In this document: piece after piece, positions 9,105-18,241 of the stretch
Layout: each line of letters opens with the position of its first letter
How positions within the stretch are numbered: position 1 is the first letter of the stretch
Assembly: GCA_944381495.1 (NCBI GenBank)
Contig: CALWLJ010000012.1
Coordinates: forward strand, 1-64,000
DNA length: 64,000 bases
DNA from: an uncultured Mediterraneibacter sp.
GTDB lineage: Bacteria > Bacillota > Clostridia > Lachnospirales > Lachnospiraceae
Reading direction: 5' to 3'
Made by a program: the position numbers and the translations under genes
The notes under the pieces: generated by a model
Seen by the model: only the letters and a program-made list of their open reading frames with translations
Databases searched by the model: none
What the model was told of the DNA's origin: nothing

Positions 9105-10847
9105 ATGCAGTTATGCCAGTATCCCAGCCAAAGCAGGATCCGTCGTTTTACACTGGAAGCAATACAGATCCCAATCGTATATAATCAGTATGGCGACTAC
9201 GATCCGGACGGACTTTTATACGTTCTGGAGCAGGATTCCCAGAGAATACAAAGGGAGGCGCTCCGAAGATTTCAGCAGACGCCGCCCCAGCCTTATGAAG
9301 AAGTACAGCCGCTGGTGCTTCGGGTAAATCTCGGCGACACTGTGAAAATATGTTTCCGCAATCAGCTGGACCGCAGGCTTTCGATCCATGTACAGGGGCT
9401 TGCATATGATGTTGCCACTTCCGACGGGACCAGTGCCGGATTCAACCGGGACAGTACGACGGACGGTGAAATAGAATACACCTGGTATGCAGATACGGAA
9501 GGTGTGTTTCTGTTCCATGACATGGCGGATCCAAGAAGCAGCGAGGAGGCTACGAATGTTCACGGACTGTTTGGCGCGGTGATCGTAGAGCCGCCCGGTG
9601 CGGAGTGGTTCCACCCGGAGACCGGGGAGGAAATAGAAAGCGGGCTGATGGCCGACATTTATCAGCCGGGCAAACCGGCCTTTCGGGAATATACGGTGTT
9701 CTTCCATGATGAACTGGAGATTCTGGATAAGGATGGGAACCCGCCCGTTGACCACCGGACGGGGATGCCCTCATCTACAACCGCCATCAGCTATCGTTCG
9801 GAACCCATGCGGAACCGGATGCCGCTGTCCCATGATCCGGCAGATTCGGGAGAGGATATCTCCATGAGCTCATGGGTGTACGGAAATCCGGCGCCGCCCA
9901 TCCTCAGGGCATATGTGGGAGACCCGGCGAAGATCCGTCTGGTCCACGGCGGGATCAAGGAAACTCATGTGTTTCATCTCCACAATCATCAGTGGAGGCT
10001 GGAGGCGGATAATCCAGTTTCTACCATCATCGATTCCATTACAATCAGTCCTCAGGAGTGCTATACGCTGGATATCCTGTATGGTACAGGCAGCAGGAAC
10101 CGTGTGATCGGTGACGTGATCTTCCACTGTCATCTGTATCCCCATTTCCATGAAGGGATGTGGACGTTATGGAGGATCTACGACCGGCTGGAGGATGGAA
10201 CCGGGAAACTGCCGGACGGAACACCGATACCGGCGCTTCTGCCGCTGAAGGACCGGGAGCGTCCGCCTAAAAAGGATAAAATGCATCCGGGATACCCGAA
10301 CTTTATCTGTGGAGAAGTGGGGAAAACGCCTCGGCAGCCTCCATGCGGAGTTCTGGATGCGGAAGGAAACCCGGTAGTATGCCCGACTCCTCTGGAGGAA
10401 GCGAATTTCGTGGAAAATGCAGCGCCGTGGGCTCTGTATACAGATACCTGTCCCTGCCACACAACAGGGGAATGTTCCAGGTGCGGCGGCCGCGGAAAGT
10501 GTTGTGAGTCAGAGGAGAAGCATGAAGCCAGCGAACCGAGTCCTGAGCCAGATGAGAAGTGCGGCGACTGTGAACCGTATCACGAGATAGATGAGAAGTG
10601 CAGTAGCTGTGAACCATGTACCGAGCCGGATGAGAAATGCGGTAGCTGCGGACCGTGTTCTGAGACAGATAAAACATGCGGCGATTGCAGAAAATGTCGA
10701 AAAATAGAGAAAAAGTGCGAAAATGTCAAGGCCTTCGAGATTGCCCTCGTTCAGGCGAAGCTCACGTACAACCGGTATGGCTGGCATGATCCGGAGGGGC
10801 GTTTCTTTGTCTTAAAGGAAGAGCTGGAGCGCTGCGGTGGTCTGTAA
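9105..10847 (+). CDS. MnxG-like multicopper oxidase, N-terminal part (ends at in-frame TAA)
   Basis: 580 residues up to a TAA at 10845-10847. It contains the first two-cupredoxin unit: IPIVYNQYGDYDPDG opener, VFLFHDM (~134), NVHGLFGAVIVEP, HVFHLHNHQW (~288) and HCHLYPHFHEGMW (~341), the classic type 1/2/3 copper motif of multicopper oxidases. A cysteine-rich linker (~450-538) follows, then the opener of a second unit (VQAKLTYNRYGWHDPEG). The same reading frame resumes right after the stop and encodes the rest of the family's usual architecture, so the stop looks like a nonsense mutation in a gene of about 1300 codons. No signal peptide. The RBS GGAGGGGGAG at 9089-9098 overlaps the end of the DUF2935 remnant. 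Manganese or metal oxidation is inferred from similarity only. Confidence 0.85.
   Translation: MQLCQYPSQSRIRRFTLEAIQIPIVYNQYGDYDPDGLLYVLEQDSQRIQREALRRFQQTPPQPYEEVQPLVLRVNLGDTVKICFRNQLDRRLSIHVQGLAYDVATSDGTSAGFNRDSTTDGEIEYTWYADTEGVFLFHDMADPRSSEEATNVHGLFGAVIVEPPGAEWFHPETGEEIESGLMADIYQPGKPAFREYTVFFHDELEILDKDGNPPVDHRTGMPSSTTAISYRSEPMRNRMPLSHDPADSGEDISMSSWVYGNPAPPILRAYVGDPAKIRLVHGGIKETHVFHLHNHQWRLEADNPVSTIIDSITISPQECYTLDILYGTGSRNRVIGDVIFHCHLYPHFHEGMWTLWRIYDRLEDGTGKLPDGTPIPALLPLKDRERPPKKDKMHPGYPNFICGEVGKTPRQPPCGVLDAEGNPVVCPTPLEEANFVENAAPWALYTDTCPCHTTGECSRCGGRGKCCESEEKHEASEPSPEPDEKCGDCEPYHEIDEKCSSCEPCTEPDEKCGSCGPCSETDKTCGDCRKCRKIEKKCENVKAFEIALVQAKLTYNRYGWHDPEGRFFVLKEELERCGGL
10551..10706 (+). repeat. 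Four tandem 39-bp (13-residue) cysteine-rich repeats in the oxidase linker
   Basis: Units begin at 10551, 10590, 10629 and 10668, each coding D-E/K-K/T-C-x-x-C-x-x-(C/Y) followed by an acidic spacer (for example DEKCGSCGPCSET). Further CxxC and CC pairs flank them (10468-10505, 10691-10720). The block could bind copper or another thiophilic metal. The period is clear at protein level and partly at DNA level. Confidence 0.85.
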
Positions 10848-10862
10848 TCCTATATCCGTCTG

Positions 10863-13004
10863 GTGGAGGAAGAGAAGATACGGGTGGAACCACTGGTGAT
10901 ACGTGCCAATGCAGGAGACTGCATTGAGCTGCGAACGACCAATCTGCTTCCGGAATACCTGGAAGCAAATGCATTTCAGCTCAGGACCAGAACAGATATA
11001 GTAGGACATCATGTGCATCTGGTGAAATTTGATACGATTATCTCCGACGGGGCGGCGAACGGCTGGAACAATATTGCGGGAGCAAGAAAATATGAAACGC
11101 TGGTAGAGCGTTTCTTCGCAGATGAAGAACTGCGGACCGTATTTTTCCACGATCATCTGTTTGCAAATGCCCATCAGTTCCACGGTGTGTTCGGCGCGCT
11201 GGTGATCGAGGAGGCGGGAGCTACTTTCCATGATATACGCACGGGAGAAGAGCTGCGGTCCGGGACGAAGGCTGTGATCCGGAGGAGAGACGGAACATCA
11301 TTCCGGGAGTTTGCCCTCTTTGTCCATGACTTTGCAAATCTGTTCGACAGGGACGGAAAGCCGCTGAATCCTCCGGCTGTTCCGGGAGGACATGATGATC
11401 CCGGAGTCATGGGAATCAATTACCGCTCGGAGCCGATAAGGGAAAGGTTGAAAAGGCATGAAGATCCGGCCTATATTTTCAGCTCTTATGTGCATGGAGA
11501 TCCGGCCACGCCTGTTCTCGAAACCTATCCGGGTGATGAACTGATGATCCGCCTGATCGACGGGGCCCATGAGGAACAGCATGTGTTCAATATAACAGGA
11601 ATGTCATGGCACAAAGAGCTGGCAGATGAACGGTCGCCCCTGGCTGCTTCCCAGACAACCGGCATTTCAGAGGCATTCAATCTGAATATCAAAGAGCCTT
11701 ATCAGCCCGGAGATTACCTGTATTATTTCGGCGGGATTGACGATGCGTGGCTGGGGCTCTGGGGGATTATCCGGGCATATGACAGATATCAGAAGTGCCT
11801 GAAGCCTCTCTGTAAAGGAAAGGACATGATCATGCCCCTGCCGCCCTGTCCGGGAAAGGACGACGTGGTGAGACGGTATGAAGTGGCGGCGATCCAGACA
11901 AAGCTTGTGTATAACCGCTATGGAGATCACGATCCGGACGGACTGATTTTTGTTCCTTTGGAGGATGTGGATCTTGCGCTTGCAGGGAAATATACGCCAA
12001 GGCCTCTGATTCTGCGTGCGAATGTGGGAGAATGGCTGGAGGTCACACTGCATAATCTCCTGGATCCGGACCGTCCGATCCCGTATTTTGATTATCCGAC
12101 AGTACCTCTTGAACTAAAGCACAGGCCGTCAACCAGGGTTTCTCTGAATCCTCAGTTCCTGCAATATGATCCGGTCAGCGATTCGGGGATCAACGTGGGA
12201 TACAATGCAAAAGAACAGACGGTAGGGATCGGCGAGAGCAAACGGTATTGCTGGAAGGCAGACCGGGAATACGGAACCTGTATTCTGCAGTCCTTTGGAG
12301 ATATGAGAAATCACAGATACCACGGACTATTCGGAGCGGTCATCGTTGAACCGGCAGGGGCCCAGTGGTACGAGAACTTTACGAAAAAGAAGAATCCATT
12401 TGCAGAACAGGCGGTGATAACAGCCCCGGGAACAGAAACGTTCCGGGAATATGTGCTGTTTATTCAGAACGGAATCCGCCTTCTGGATGCGCAGGGCAAT
12501 CTGATCCAGACCGCGGCGGAGAATGGAGAGCCGGTAGAAGCGGAGGATACAGGCGAAAAGGGCTACAATTACCGGTCAGAACGGTTTGCCAACCGGCTCT
12601 CCAGGGATGACAGAGTGTGGAAAGTATTCAGCAGCAGAGTCCATGGAGACCCGGCCACTCCGGTATACAAGGCGTACTCAGGCGACCGTGTGATCTTCCG
12701 GACGATGATGCCGGCGGATAAGCCCAGAAATGTATCCTTGACTATTCACGGCCATTTGTGGCGGGAGCAGCCGAAAGATGACCTGTCTCGGGTGATCCCC
12801 ATTCAGGGCGGAATCAGTGTTGGAAACAGGTTTGACATGGAGCTGAAGAGCGGCGCCGCCTGCCCGGGAGATTATCTGTATCGCTCCGGGAGCTTCAGAT
12901 GGGACGTTGAATCAGGAATGTGGGGGATATTCCGTGTGATGAAACAGTCGATCCGGTGCAGGTGTAAGGAAGTGTGCGGAAGGATATTTAAAGGCAGAAA
13001 ATAA
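10863..13004 (+). CDS. MnxG-like multicopper oxidase, C-terminal part (downstream of nonsense codon)
   Basis: Same frame as 9105-10847; the open frame actually continues from 10848 (SYIRLVEEEK...), and ATG/GTG starts near 10863 lack a convincing RBS. It holds the remainder of unit two (VFFHDHLFANAHQFHGVFGA, HVFNITGMSWH) and a third unit opening with IQTKLVYNRYGDHDPDG near 11893 and containing HRYHGLFGAVIVEPAGAQW and LTIHGHLW. The HCHxxxHxxxGMW motif is not repeated, so these units look structural or partly copper-free. The C-terminus is basic and cysteine-containing (RCRCKEVCGR). It could be translated as a separate product by reinitiation, but more likely this is the silent half of a broken gene. 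Confidence 0.75.
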   Translation: MEEEKIRVEPLVIRANAGDCIELRTTNLLPEYLEANAFQLRTRTDIVGHHVHLVKFDTIISDGAANGWNNIAGARKYETLVERFFADEELRTVFFHDHLFANAHQFHGVFGALVIEEAGATFHDIRTGEELRSGTKAVIRRRDGTSFREFALFVHDFANLFDRDGKPLNPPAVPGGHDDPGVMGINYRSEPIRERLKRHEDPAYIFSSYVHGDPATPVLETYPGDELMIRLIDGAHEEQHVFNITGMSWHKELADERSPLAASQTTGISEAFNLNIKEPYQPGDYLYYFGGIDDAWLGLWGIIRAYDRYQKCLKPLCKGKDMIMPLPPCPGKDDVVRRYEVAAIQTKLVYNRYGDHDPDGLIFVPLEDVDLALAGKYTPRPLILRANVGEWLEVTLHNLLDPDRPIPYFDYPTVPLELKHRPSTRVSLNPQFLQYDPVSDSGINVGYNAKEQTVGIGESKRYCWKADREYGTCILQSFGDMRNHRYHGLFGAVIVEPAGAQWYENFTKKKNPFAEQAVITAPGTETFREYVLFIQNGIRLLDAQGNLIQTAAENGEPVEAEDTGEKGYNYRSERFANRLSRDDRVWKVFSSRVHGDPATPVYKAYSGDRVIFRTMMPADKPRNVSLTIHGHLWREQPKDDLSRVIPIQGGISVGNRFDMELKSGAACPGDYLYRSGSFRWDVESGMWGIFRVMKQSIRCRCKEVCGRIFKGRK

Positions 13005-13061
13005 GCAGCGTTCTGTTCAGATTTGACTCAGGATAGAGACGGGGAGGAAACGAAATGGCCT

Positions 13062-13083
13062 GGAGGACGCATTTGCGTCCTCC
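13062..13083. terminator. Short hairpin after the oxidase
   Basis: GGAGGACGC (13062-13070) pairs perfectly with GCGTCCTCC (13075-13083) around ATTT. No T tract follows directly, so a terminator role is tentative. It also sits upstream of the XRE gene at 13178. Confidence 0.35.
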
Positions 13084-13177
13084 CCGGGTGTGTTTCCGGA
13101 CTCCACTATCCGTAGGGTGCTTTTTTGGCTTACAGATGCTATACTCTTCTCACAGAGATAGGAGAGGAGGTGCCTCG

Positions 13178-13867
13178 ATGGTAAATCTGGAAGAAACGGG
13201 AAAGTTTATTTCGAAATGCCGGAGAGAAAAGGGCCTTACGCAGAAAGAGCTGGGCGAGAGACTGAATGTGACGGACCGGGCAGTGTCCAAGTGGGAGACA
13301 GGCCGGGGATTTCCGGATGTTAATATTATGGAGGATCTGTGCCGGGAGCTGGATATCAATGTCAGTGAACTGCTGGCAGGCAGACGGATCGAGCCGGAAC
13401 AGTATCAGGAGGAAACGGAAAAGATGCTTGCCGCCACGGTGAACAGCGGGCAGCTGTACGGGCTTCAGATCATCTTTTATATATTGGAATTTGCGGCGAT
13501 AACGGTATTGTTTATTCCTTTCATCGTGGAGCAGGAGACCCTTCTTCCATCGCTCAAGTCATGGAATGTTCTCTGTTGGATCTGCGGCGCCGTCATATTG
13601 ATTAGTATTATTATCATGGATAAACAGATCCCGGGCAGAGAGTTCAGAATGTCTAATGCATGGATCGAAGGGATTGCCGGAGGCGTATACTTTCTCCTCC
13701 TCATGGCTATTAACTTTGTGAATGCCGGTGGAATCGAAGGTATGAATGACGGAACGGGTCTGGCGGAGAAGCTGACGGTTCTGTTGATTTTTCTAGTATG
13801 CTTTGTGATAACGATCGCGGTAAGGGTGAAACGGGCGAGGGACAGAAGGCGGGAGCTGGAGGAGTGA
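13178..13867 (+). CDS. XRE-family regulator with C-terminal membrane segments
   Basis: 229 residues from the ATG at 13178, which follows GGAGAGGAGG (13161-13170); an upstream in-frame start at 13055 has no comparable site. Residues ~8-60 form a Cro/C1-type helix-turn-helix (CRREKGLTQKELGERLNVTD, then RAVSKWETGRGFPDV). Residues ~95-220 contain four hydrophobic segments (YGLQIIFYILEFAAITVLFI, WICGAVILISIIIM, GGVYFLLLMAINFV, LTVLLIFLVCFVITIAV), so it is anchored in the membrane. This architecture is common in Clostridia. Its target and signal are unknown. Confidence 0.85.
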   Translation: MVNLEETGKFISKCRREKGLTQKELGERLNVTDRAVSKWETGRGFPDVNIMEDLCRELDINVSELLAGRRIEPEQYQEETEKMLAATVNSGQLYGLQIIFYILEFAAITVLFIPFIVEQETLLPSLKSWNVLCWICGAVILISIIIMDKQIPGREFRMSNAWIEGIAGGVYFLLLMAINFVNAGGIEGMNDGTGLAEKLTVLLIFLVCFVITIAVRVKRARDRRRELEE

Positions 13868-13983
13868 TGGCTGTTTTGTTCAATAGCGTTTTCGCAGAAA
13901 GCATCCGGAAGCGGGGCGGATTTATTGGATAATCGTATTCTTAGAGCGGGGATATGTGGGGCTTGGTCACTTGTTTCTGGGTG

Positions 13984-14035
13984 TCCGCTATTAAGGCACT
14001 GTGTTGCCCCGGCGGCCGCGCTCTCGCTCGGAGCC
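13984..14035. repeat. Fragment of dispersed GC-rich repeat (copy 2)
   Basis: About 52 bases matching 28836-28887, including the shared segment TGTTGCCCCGGCGGCCGCGC. Only the left half of the 140-bp element is present here. Confidence 0.7.
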
Positions 14036-14074
14036 AATGTCATTAAGTTAAGAATAATATATGCATTTTTTCAT

Positions 14075-14106
14075 GGGGCTGTCGCATCATTTAGTGCGAC
14101 AGCCCC
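14075..14106. terminator. Perfect 12-bp hairpin downstream of the YhgE gene
   Basis: GGGGCTGTCGCA pairs with TGCGACAGCCCC around an 8-base loop. It lies 5 bases past the stop of the minus-strand gene ending at 14112 and also follows the plus-strand XRE region, so it can serve convergent transcripts. Only a broken T tract follows on the plus strand. Confidence 0.65.
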
Positions 14107-14111
14107 TTGTT

Positions 14112-17100
14112 TTATGCCAGTCCTTTTTCTTCCAGCCAGTCGATCAGAAGTTTTTGTCCTCTTTGGCGCCGGCGTGCCATGCGGCAGAACTGCAGGATCG
14201 TCAGACCTGTGAACAGAATTGTCAGTATGATAAGCAGGAGAACAGAAGTTCCGATGCTTTCCCCGCCGCTGATGGTGCTGCGGAAGGCGTTTACTGTGTA
14301 AGTGAATGGCAGAAAGGCGTGAATTTTTTCTACAAAGGCCGGCGAGATTTCAACCGGATAAGTTCCGGCGGAACCGGACAGCTGTACGACCATAAATATC
14401 AGCATCAGGAAACTGCCGACCTTTCCCAGGGTAATGTTAAAGTAATACATGATCGAGGTAAAGGCTGCTGCGGTCAGGCAGGAAAAGAGAATTGTTTTTG
14501 TCATTTCCGCCGGGCTGAATCCATCAATTATATGGAGAAGTAGGATCAGCAAGATGCCCTGCAGCAGGGCTACCGGATAAAGGACGGAGGCTTTGCTGGC
14601 CCACCAGGCGAATCCTGATTTTAATTTTCCGTTGTACTTTGTAAGTGGATACATGAGACAGAAAGCCAGGCATCCTACCCACAGGCCGACAGACATCATG
14701 TATGGGGCCATGGCGTGGCCGTTATTTTCTACCTTGGTCATCATCGTTTCATCGGCTGTTACCGGGGAAGCGAACATGCGGATCGTATTATCTGTGGCTT
14801 TTACCTCTCCAATCTCCTTTGAGCCTTTTTCAAGACTGGACGCCAGCCTATTTGCACCCGATCTAAGCTGTTCCATTCCAAGGTCCAGATTTTCCGATCC
14901 TTCTGCAAGGAGGGAGGCTCCGTTATGTATCTTTGCGGCCCCTTGTGTCAGCTGAGAAGCTCCTGTATTCAGGGCGCTGCTGTTGGATGCAAGGGCAGAT
15001 GTCCCGTCAGAAAGAGATGCTGTCCCCTCAGAAAGCTGAGCTGCGCCGGCTTTTAATGTATCTGCACCGTCAGAAAGCTGTGATGTCCCGTCAGTCAGGG
15101 AGCTGCTGTTTTTATCCAGGAGCGAGACGGCGTCGGTATAGGAGTTGATTCCTTCTTTCAGAGTGGAGAGGCCGTCCGCAAGCTCCTTTCCTCCAGCGGT
15201 TATGCTGGTGATTCCAGAGATCATGTCTGTACCGGCTGCCTTTAGACTGTCAGCTCCGGCGCTCAGAGCCTGATTCCTGGAGATGAGGGATTCAAAACCA
15301 GTGTTTAGTGACTGTATCCCGGCGGCTGCCTCGGGAAAATGTTCGGATGACTTTTCCAGAATGTCGAGGGAAGCAGATACTTCAGCAGTGCCGGCTGACA
15401 GCTGCTGTGCGGCTGAATAAAGCTGTCCGGCGGTTTCTGTCAGAGTGGAGATGCTGTTTTCCGGCAGGGCCGGAATCGATGCTGCAGTATAGTCCGTCTG
15501 TTTGCAAGAAGTTTCCAGCTGTCTGGATATACGGTTCATATGTTCTGTTTTGTCGGACAGATCTTCAGCTTTATCAGCAAGGCTGTCCGCAGCCTGGTTT
15601 AATTGTTGAGAAGTATTGTTAAGTGATTTACTTAGTGCATCCAGATCTTCGGAAGTGTTCTCGGCTATATCCCGTGCACGGCTTGTATAAGCGTCAGAAT
15701 TTATACCAGATATATCCTGCGTGTTTTCTGCCGAGCTGTTCAGAGTGTTGATCACATCCTGCATAGAGCGAAGCGTTTCTTCCGAAACGGAATCGTTTTC
15801 TGAAAGCTGTCGGTATATTTCTTCGAGAGAGGAGGCGGAATTAGTCATAACTTCCCTTGAGTGATGGATCTGCTCATCGGCAGAGCTGATCTGTTTGTCT
15901 GCCTCCTCTGCACATTCCTCTGTGACCTGGGAAATATCATCAGCTGCATCGGAGAGTACGGCTTTGGCTTTTGGCAGTCGGGAGGCTGTATCGGATATAC
16001 TGTCTTGGACAGAACGTACATCAACGGTGGCCTCCGTTATTTCGTCTACTGTTTGAGTCGTTATATCAGCAGCCTGTGTCATTACAGCGCCGGTGGTTTT
16101 TATTTCTTTTTCGGCAGAGGCCAGAGTTTCTGAGAGAGACTGTATCTGCCGGTCAGTTGAACTGCCTTCAAGATTTTGCAGCTGAGCATAGAGACTGCCA
16201 AGACCGGATTCCAGCTGCTCAGCACTGTGTTCCAGAGATGCGTCTCCATCTGAGACGGAAGTGTGAAGACTTGCGATCCCGGAGGAAATCTGTCCCAGAT
16301 CCTCAAGTGGAGACAGCTTTGCAGCTCCTGCTGCAAGTTTTTCGGTTCCCTGTGTATATAAGACTGTATTTTCAGCAAAGGTATTGACGGCACTGATATA
16401 CTTATCTGAACCGGACTGCAGAGAATTCAGACCGGAGGAGAGGCTGCCTGCTCCTGTTTCCAGATTCAGGATTCCGGAGGAAATCCGGGGAGAGACACTG
16501 TTCAGCGCAGCAATGCCGCCGGTATATTGTTTTACCCCGTTATCTAATGTCTGTAACCCTTTTGTCAGCTCAGGAAGCTTTGCAGTCAGCTTGGCGGTAC
16601 CGCTGTCAAGCTGCTTTGCACCGCTGTTGATCTTGCTGACGCCATCTGTATATTCCTTCAAGCCTTTGGTAAGTGTTTCCGCACCGTCAGAAAAGGTAAG
16701 TGTGCTGCCGGCAAGCTTTTCCAGGTTGCCGGTAATGGTTCGGCTGCCTTCCGCGGCATCGGAAATACCTTCGGAAAGTTCAAGAGAGCCGTCAGCCGCC
16801 TTGCATAGTCCGCTGCCTGCATCGGCAATCCGGTCAAAAAGGATTTCGGTATAGGTTTCTGTAACCTGGGACGCTATTTCATCCCGTATTTTTGTGAGCG
16901 CTGTTTCGCTCATTTTTGAGGCGATATAGTTGGTTCCGGGATTGGTTTCATACTGCAGCTCCATTTTCTGCGGAGTTTCATCCATGAGAGTAGCTGCATT
17001 TTCTGAAAAATGTTCCGGTATGGTGATTACCATATACCAGGTCCCGTTGGCCAGACCTTCATCCGCTTTGGCTTTGTCCATAAAATGAAAATCCAGAGAG

Positions 17101-17336
17101 TCGTTGTCTTTCAGGGCCTGGACCAGATCTGTTCCTATGTTTAGGGTTTTACCTTCATATTTCACCGGCTGGTCTTCGTTTACTACTGCGACAGGAAGTT
17201 TATCCAGGCTGCCGTATGGATCCCACATGGATTTCAGGAACAGTCCTGCATAAATAAATGGAATCGCAATAATTGCTATAATAACAATGAACAAGATTTG
17301 GTTTTTCAGCAGACTGCTCCATTCTTTTTTGATCAT
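14112..17336 (-). CDS. YhgE/Pip family membrane protein
   Basis: A 1074-residue protein. One N-terminal transmembrane helix (about residues 12-35) is followed by the conserved YhgE domain (LPVAVVNEDQPVKYEG, WYMVITIPEHFSE). A ~650-residue extracytoplasmic stalk carries many LxxGxxxL and LSxGTxxLS repeats. The C-terminal ABC-2-like region has about five helices (PYMMSVGLWVGCLAFCLMYP, ALLQGILLILLLHIIDG, FLMLIFMVVQLSGSAGTYPV, SVLLLIILTILFTGL). The family includes phage infection protein Pip of Lactococcus and components linked to type VII secretion or membrane export; the exact role is unsettled. The TetR gene just upstream on the same strand probably controls it. Its RBS AAAGAAGGA precedes 17336. 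Confidence 0.88.
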   Translation of the reverse strand: MIKKEWSSLLKNQILFIVIIAIIAIPFIYAGLFLKSMWDPYGSLDKLPVAVVNEDQPVKYEGKTLNIGTDLVQALKDNDSLDFHFMDKAKADEGLANGTWYMVITIPEHFSENAATLMDETPQKMELQYETNPGTNYIASKMSETALTKIRDEIASQVTETYTEILFDRIADAGSGLCKAADGSLELSEGISDAAEGSRTITGNLEKLAGSTLTFSDGAETLTKGLKEYTDGVSKINSGAKQLDSGTAKLTAKLPELTKGLQTLDNGVKQYTGGIAALNSVSPRISSGILNLETGAGSLSSGLNSLQSGSDKYISAVNTFAENTVLYTQGTEKLAAGAAKLSPLEDLGQISSGIASLHTSVSDGDASLEHSAEQLESGLGSLYAQLQNLEGSSTDRQIQSLSETLASAEKEIKTTGAVMTQAADITTQTVDEITEATVDVRSVQDSISDTASRLPKAKAVLSDAADDISQVTEECAEEADKQISSADEQIHHSREVMTNSASSLEEIYRQLSENDSVSEETLRSMQDVINTLNSSAENTQDISGINSDAYTSRARDIAENTSEDLDALSKSLNNTSQQLNQAADSLADKAEDLSDKTEHMNRISRQLETSCKQTDYTAASIPALPENSISTLTETAGQLYSAAQQLSAGTAEVSASLDILEKSSEHFPEAAAGIQSLNTGFESLISRNQALSAGADSLKAAGTDMISGITSITAGGKELADGLSTLKEGINSYTDAVSLLDKNSSSLTDGTSQLSDGADTLKAGAAQLSEGTASLSDGTSALASNSSALNTGASQLTQGAAKIHNGASLLAEGSENLDLGMEQLRSGANRLASSLEKGSKEIGEVKATDNTIRMFASPVTADETMMTKVENNGHAMAPYMMSVGLWVGCLAFCLMYPLTKYNGKLKSGFAWWASKASVLYPVALLQGILLILLLHIIDGFSPAEMTKTILFSCLTAAAFTSIMYYFNITLGKVGSFLMLIFMVVQLSGSAGTYPVEISPAFVEKIHAFLPFTYTVNAFRSTISGGESIGTSVLLLIILTILFTGLTILQFCRMARRRQRGQKLLIDWLEEKGLA

Positions 17337-17407
17337 ATAAGTCCTTCTTTCTATTGATTTTTATCTATAGAAAGATAACATGACGGAAGAAAATCGAATA
17401 CAGACAT

Positions 17408-17445
17408 TATAAGTCCCGTGCCTGAAAATCAGACACGGGACTTAT
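17408..17445. terminator. Hairpin between the TetR and YhgE genes
   Basis: ATAAGTCCCGTG pairs with CACGGGACTTAT around a 14-base centre that extends the stem through CTGA/TCAG. It lies between the TetR stop and the YhgE start on the minus strand. It may end the tetR transcript so that the YhgE gene has its own promoter. Confidence 0.5.
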
Positions 17446-17527
17446 AATGTCAGAAAAGCTGAAAGGATTTATTCCCGGGGATTATGGATCTGGCGAGTAT
17501 GCCGGCATATCCGTTCTGCGGATTCTG

Positions 17528-18091
17528 TCAGGAATCTGACATTTCAAATCGACGGATCAGTTCTTCTACAGTTCCTTTTTTCAGATCATATATGCGGCGG
17601 AAGAAGATTTGTATGTCATCCTTCAGACCGGACTGCAGCCACCCGGATATGATGCCGAAGCTGAGAGATTTCAGATATTGGACGATGATGTGGCGGTCTT
17701 CTCCGCTGATCTGCCGGTTGTTGAGTACTGAGTCTACATAAAGAATTACAATGCGCTCGCAGACTTGCCACAGATACTGTTCAAAAATCTCACGGTTTAC
17801 GGAATGATATATATGGAGAAAAAGAGTTTTCCGCTCTAACATATAAGTGATAACACTTTCCATAAAATCCTGTATCGTGTCAGCGGAAGGATATTTCTGT
17901 ATGATGTATTCAGCTTCTTCCATTATGATGTCTTCAATCAGAGATGGAATATCATGAAAATAGTAATAAAATGTATTTCGGTTGACTCCGCAGTCGTTTA
18001 CGATATCCTTTACGGTTATCTGTGACAGCGGACGGTCATTTAAAAGTTTCATAAAGGATGATTTTATTGCGTTGCGTGTAAAATTTGCCAT
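17528..18091 (-). CDS. TetR/AcrR-family transcriptional regulator
   Basis: 187 residues. The N-terminal HTH is ITVKDIVNDCGVNRNTFYYYF (residues ~23-44), and the C-terminal ligand-binding domain is of the TetR_C_7 / DhaS-like type (LFLHIYHSVNREIFEQYL, KSLSFGIISGWL). Regulators of this subtype often sit beside YhgE/Pip or efflux genes, which fits the gene downstream. The region before 17336 has short inverted repeats (TTCTAT...ATAGAA around 17350-17373) that could be its operator, but this is weak. RBS GGAGGT lies before the start (complement of 18099-18104). Confidence 0.88.
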   Translation of the reverse strand: MANFTRNAIKSSFMKLLNDRPLSQITVKDIVNDCGVNRNTFYYYFHDIPSLIEDIIMEEAEYIIQKYPSADTIQDFMESVITYMLERKTLFLHIYHSVNREIFEQYLWQVCERIVILYVDSVLNNRQISGEDRHIIVQYLKSLSFGIISGWLQSGLKDDIQIFFRRIYDLKKGTVEELIRRFEMSDS

Positions 18092-18241
18092 GGTTGATTA
18101 CCTCCTGAAGCTAAAAGTATCATATCATTTATCGGGAAATAAGGAAAGCTCCGGATTTGGACAGGACTGAAGATATCAAGGCAGGAGCTGGAGGAGGAAG
18201 AACGATATAGGAAATAGCAAGAATCAGTGATCTCATAAAAA

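Noticed and set aside
10845-10847. Recoded TAA (programmed read-through) in the oxidase gene
   Set aside because: TAA is rarely recoded, and no downstream stem-loop or slippery sequence is evident; nonsense mutation is simpler.
14933-17100. Repetitive DNA that could suggest a CRISPR array or tandem repeat
   Set aside because: The repetition follows the LxxGxxxL protein repeats of the YhgE stalk; there are no identical direct repeats with unique spacers.
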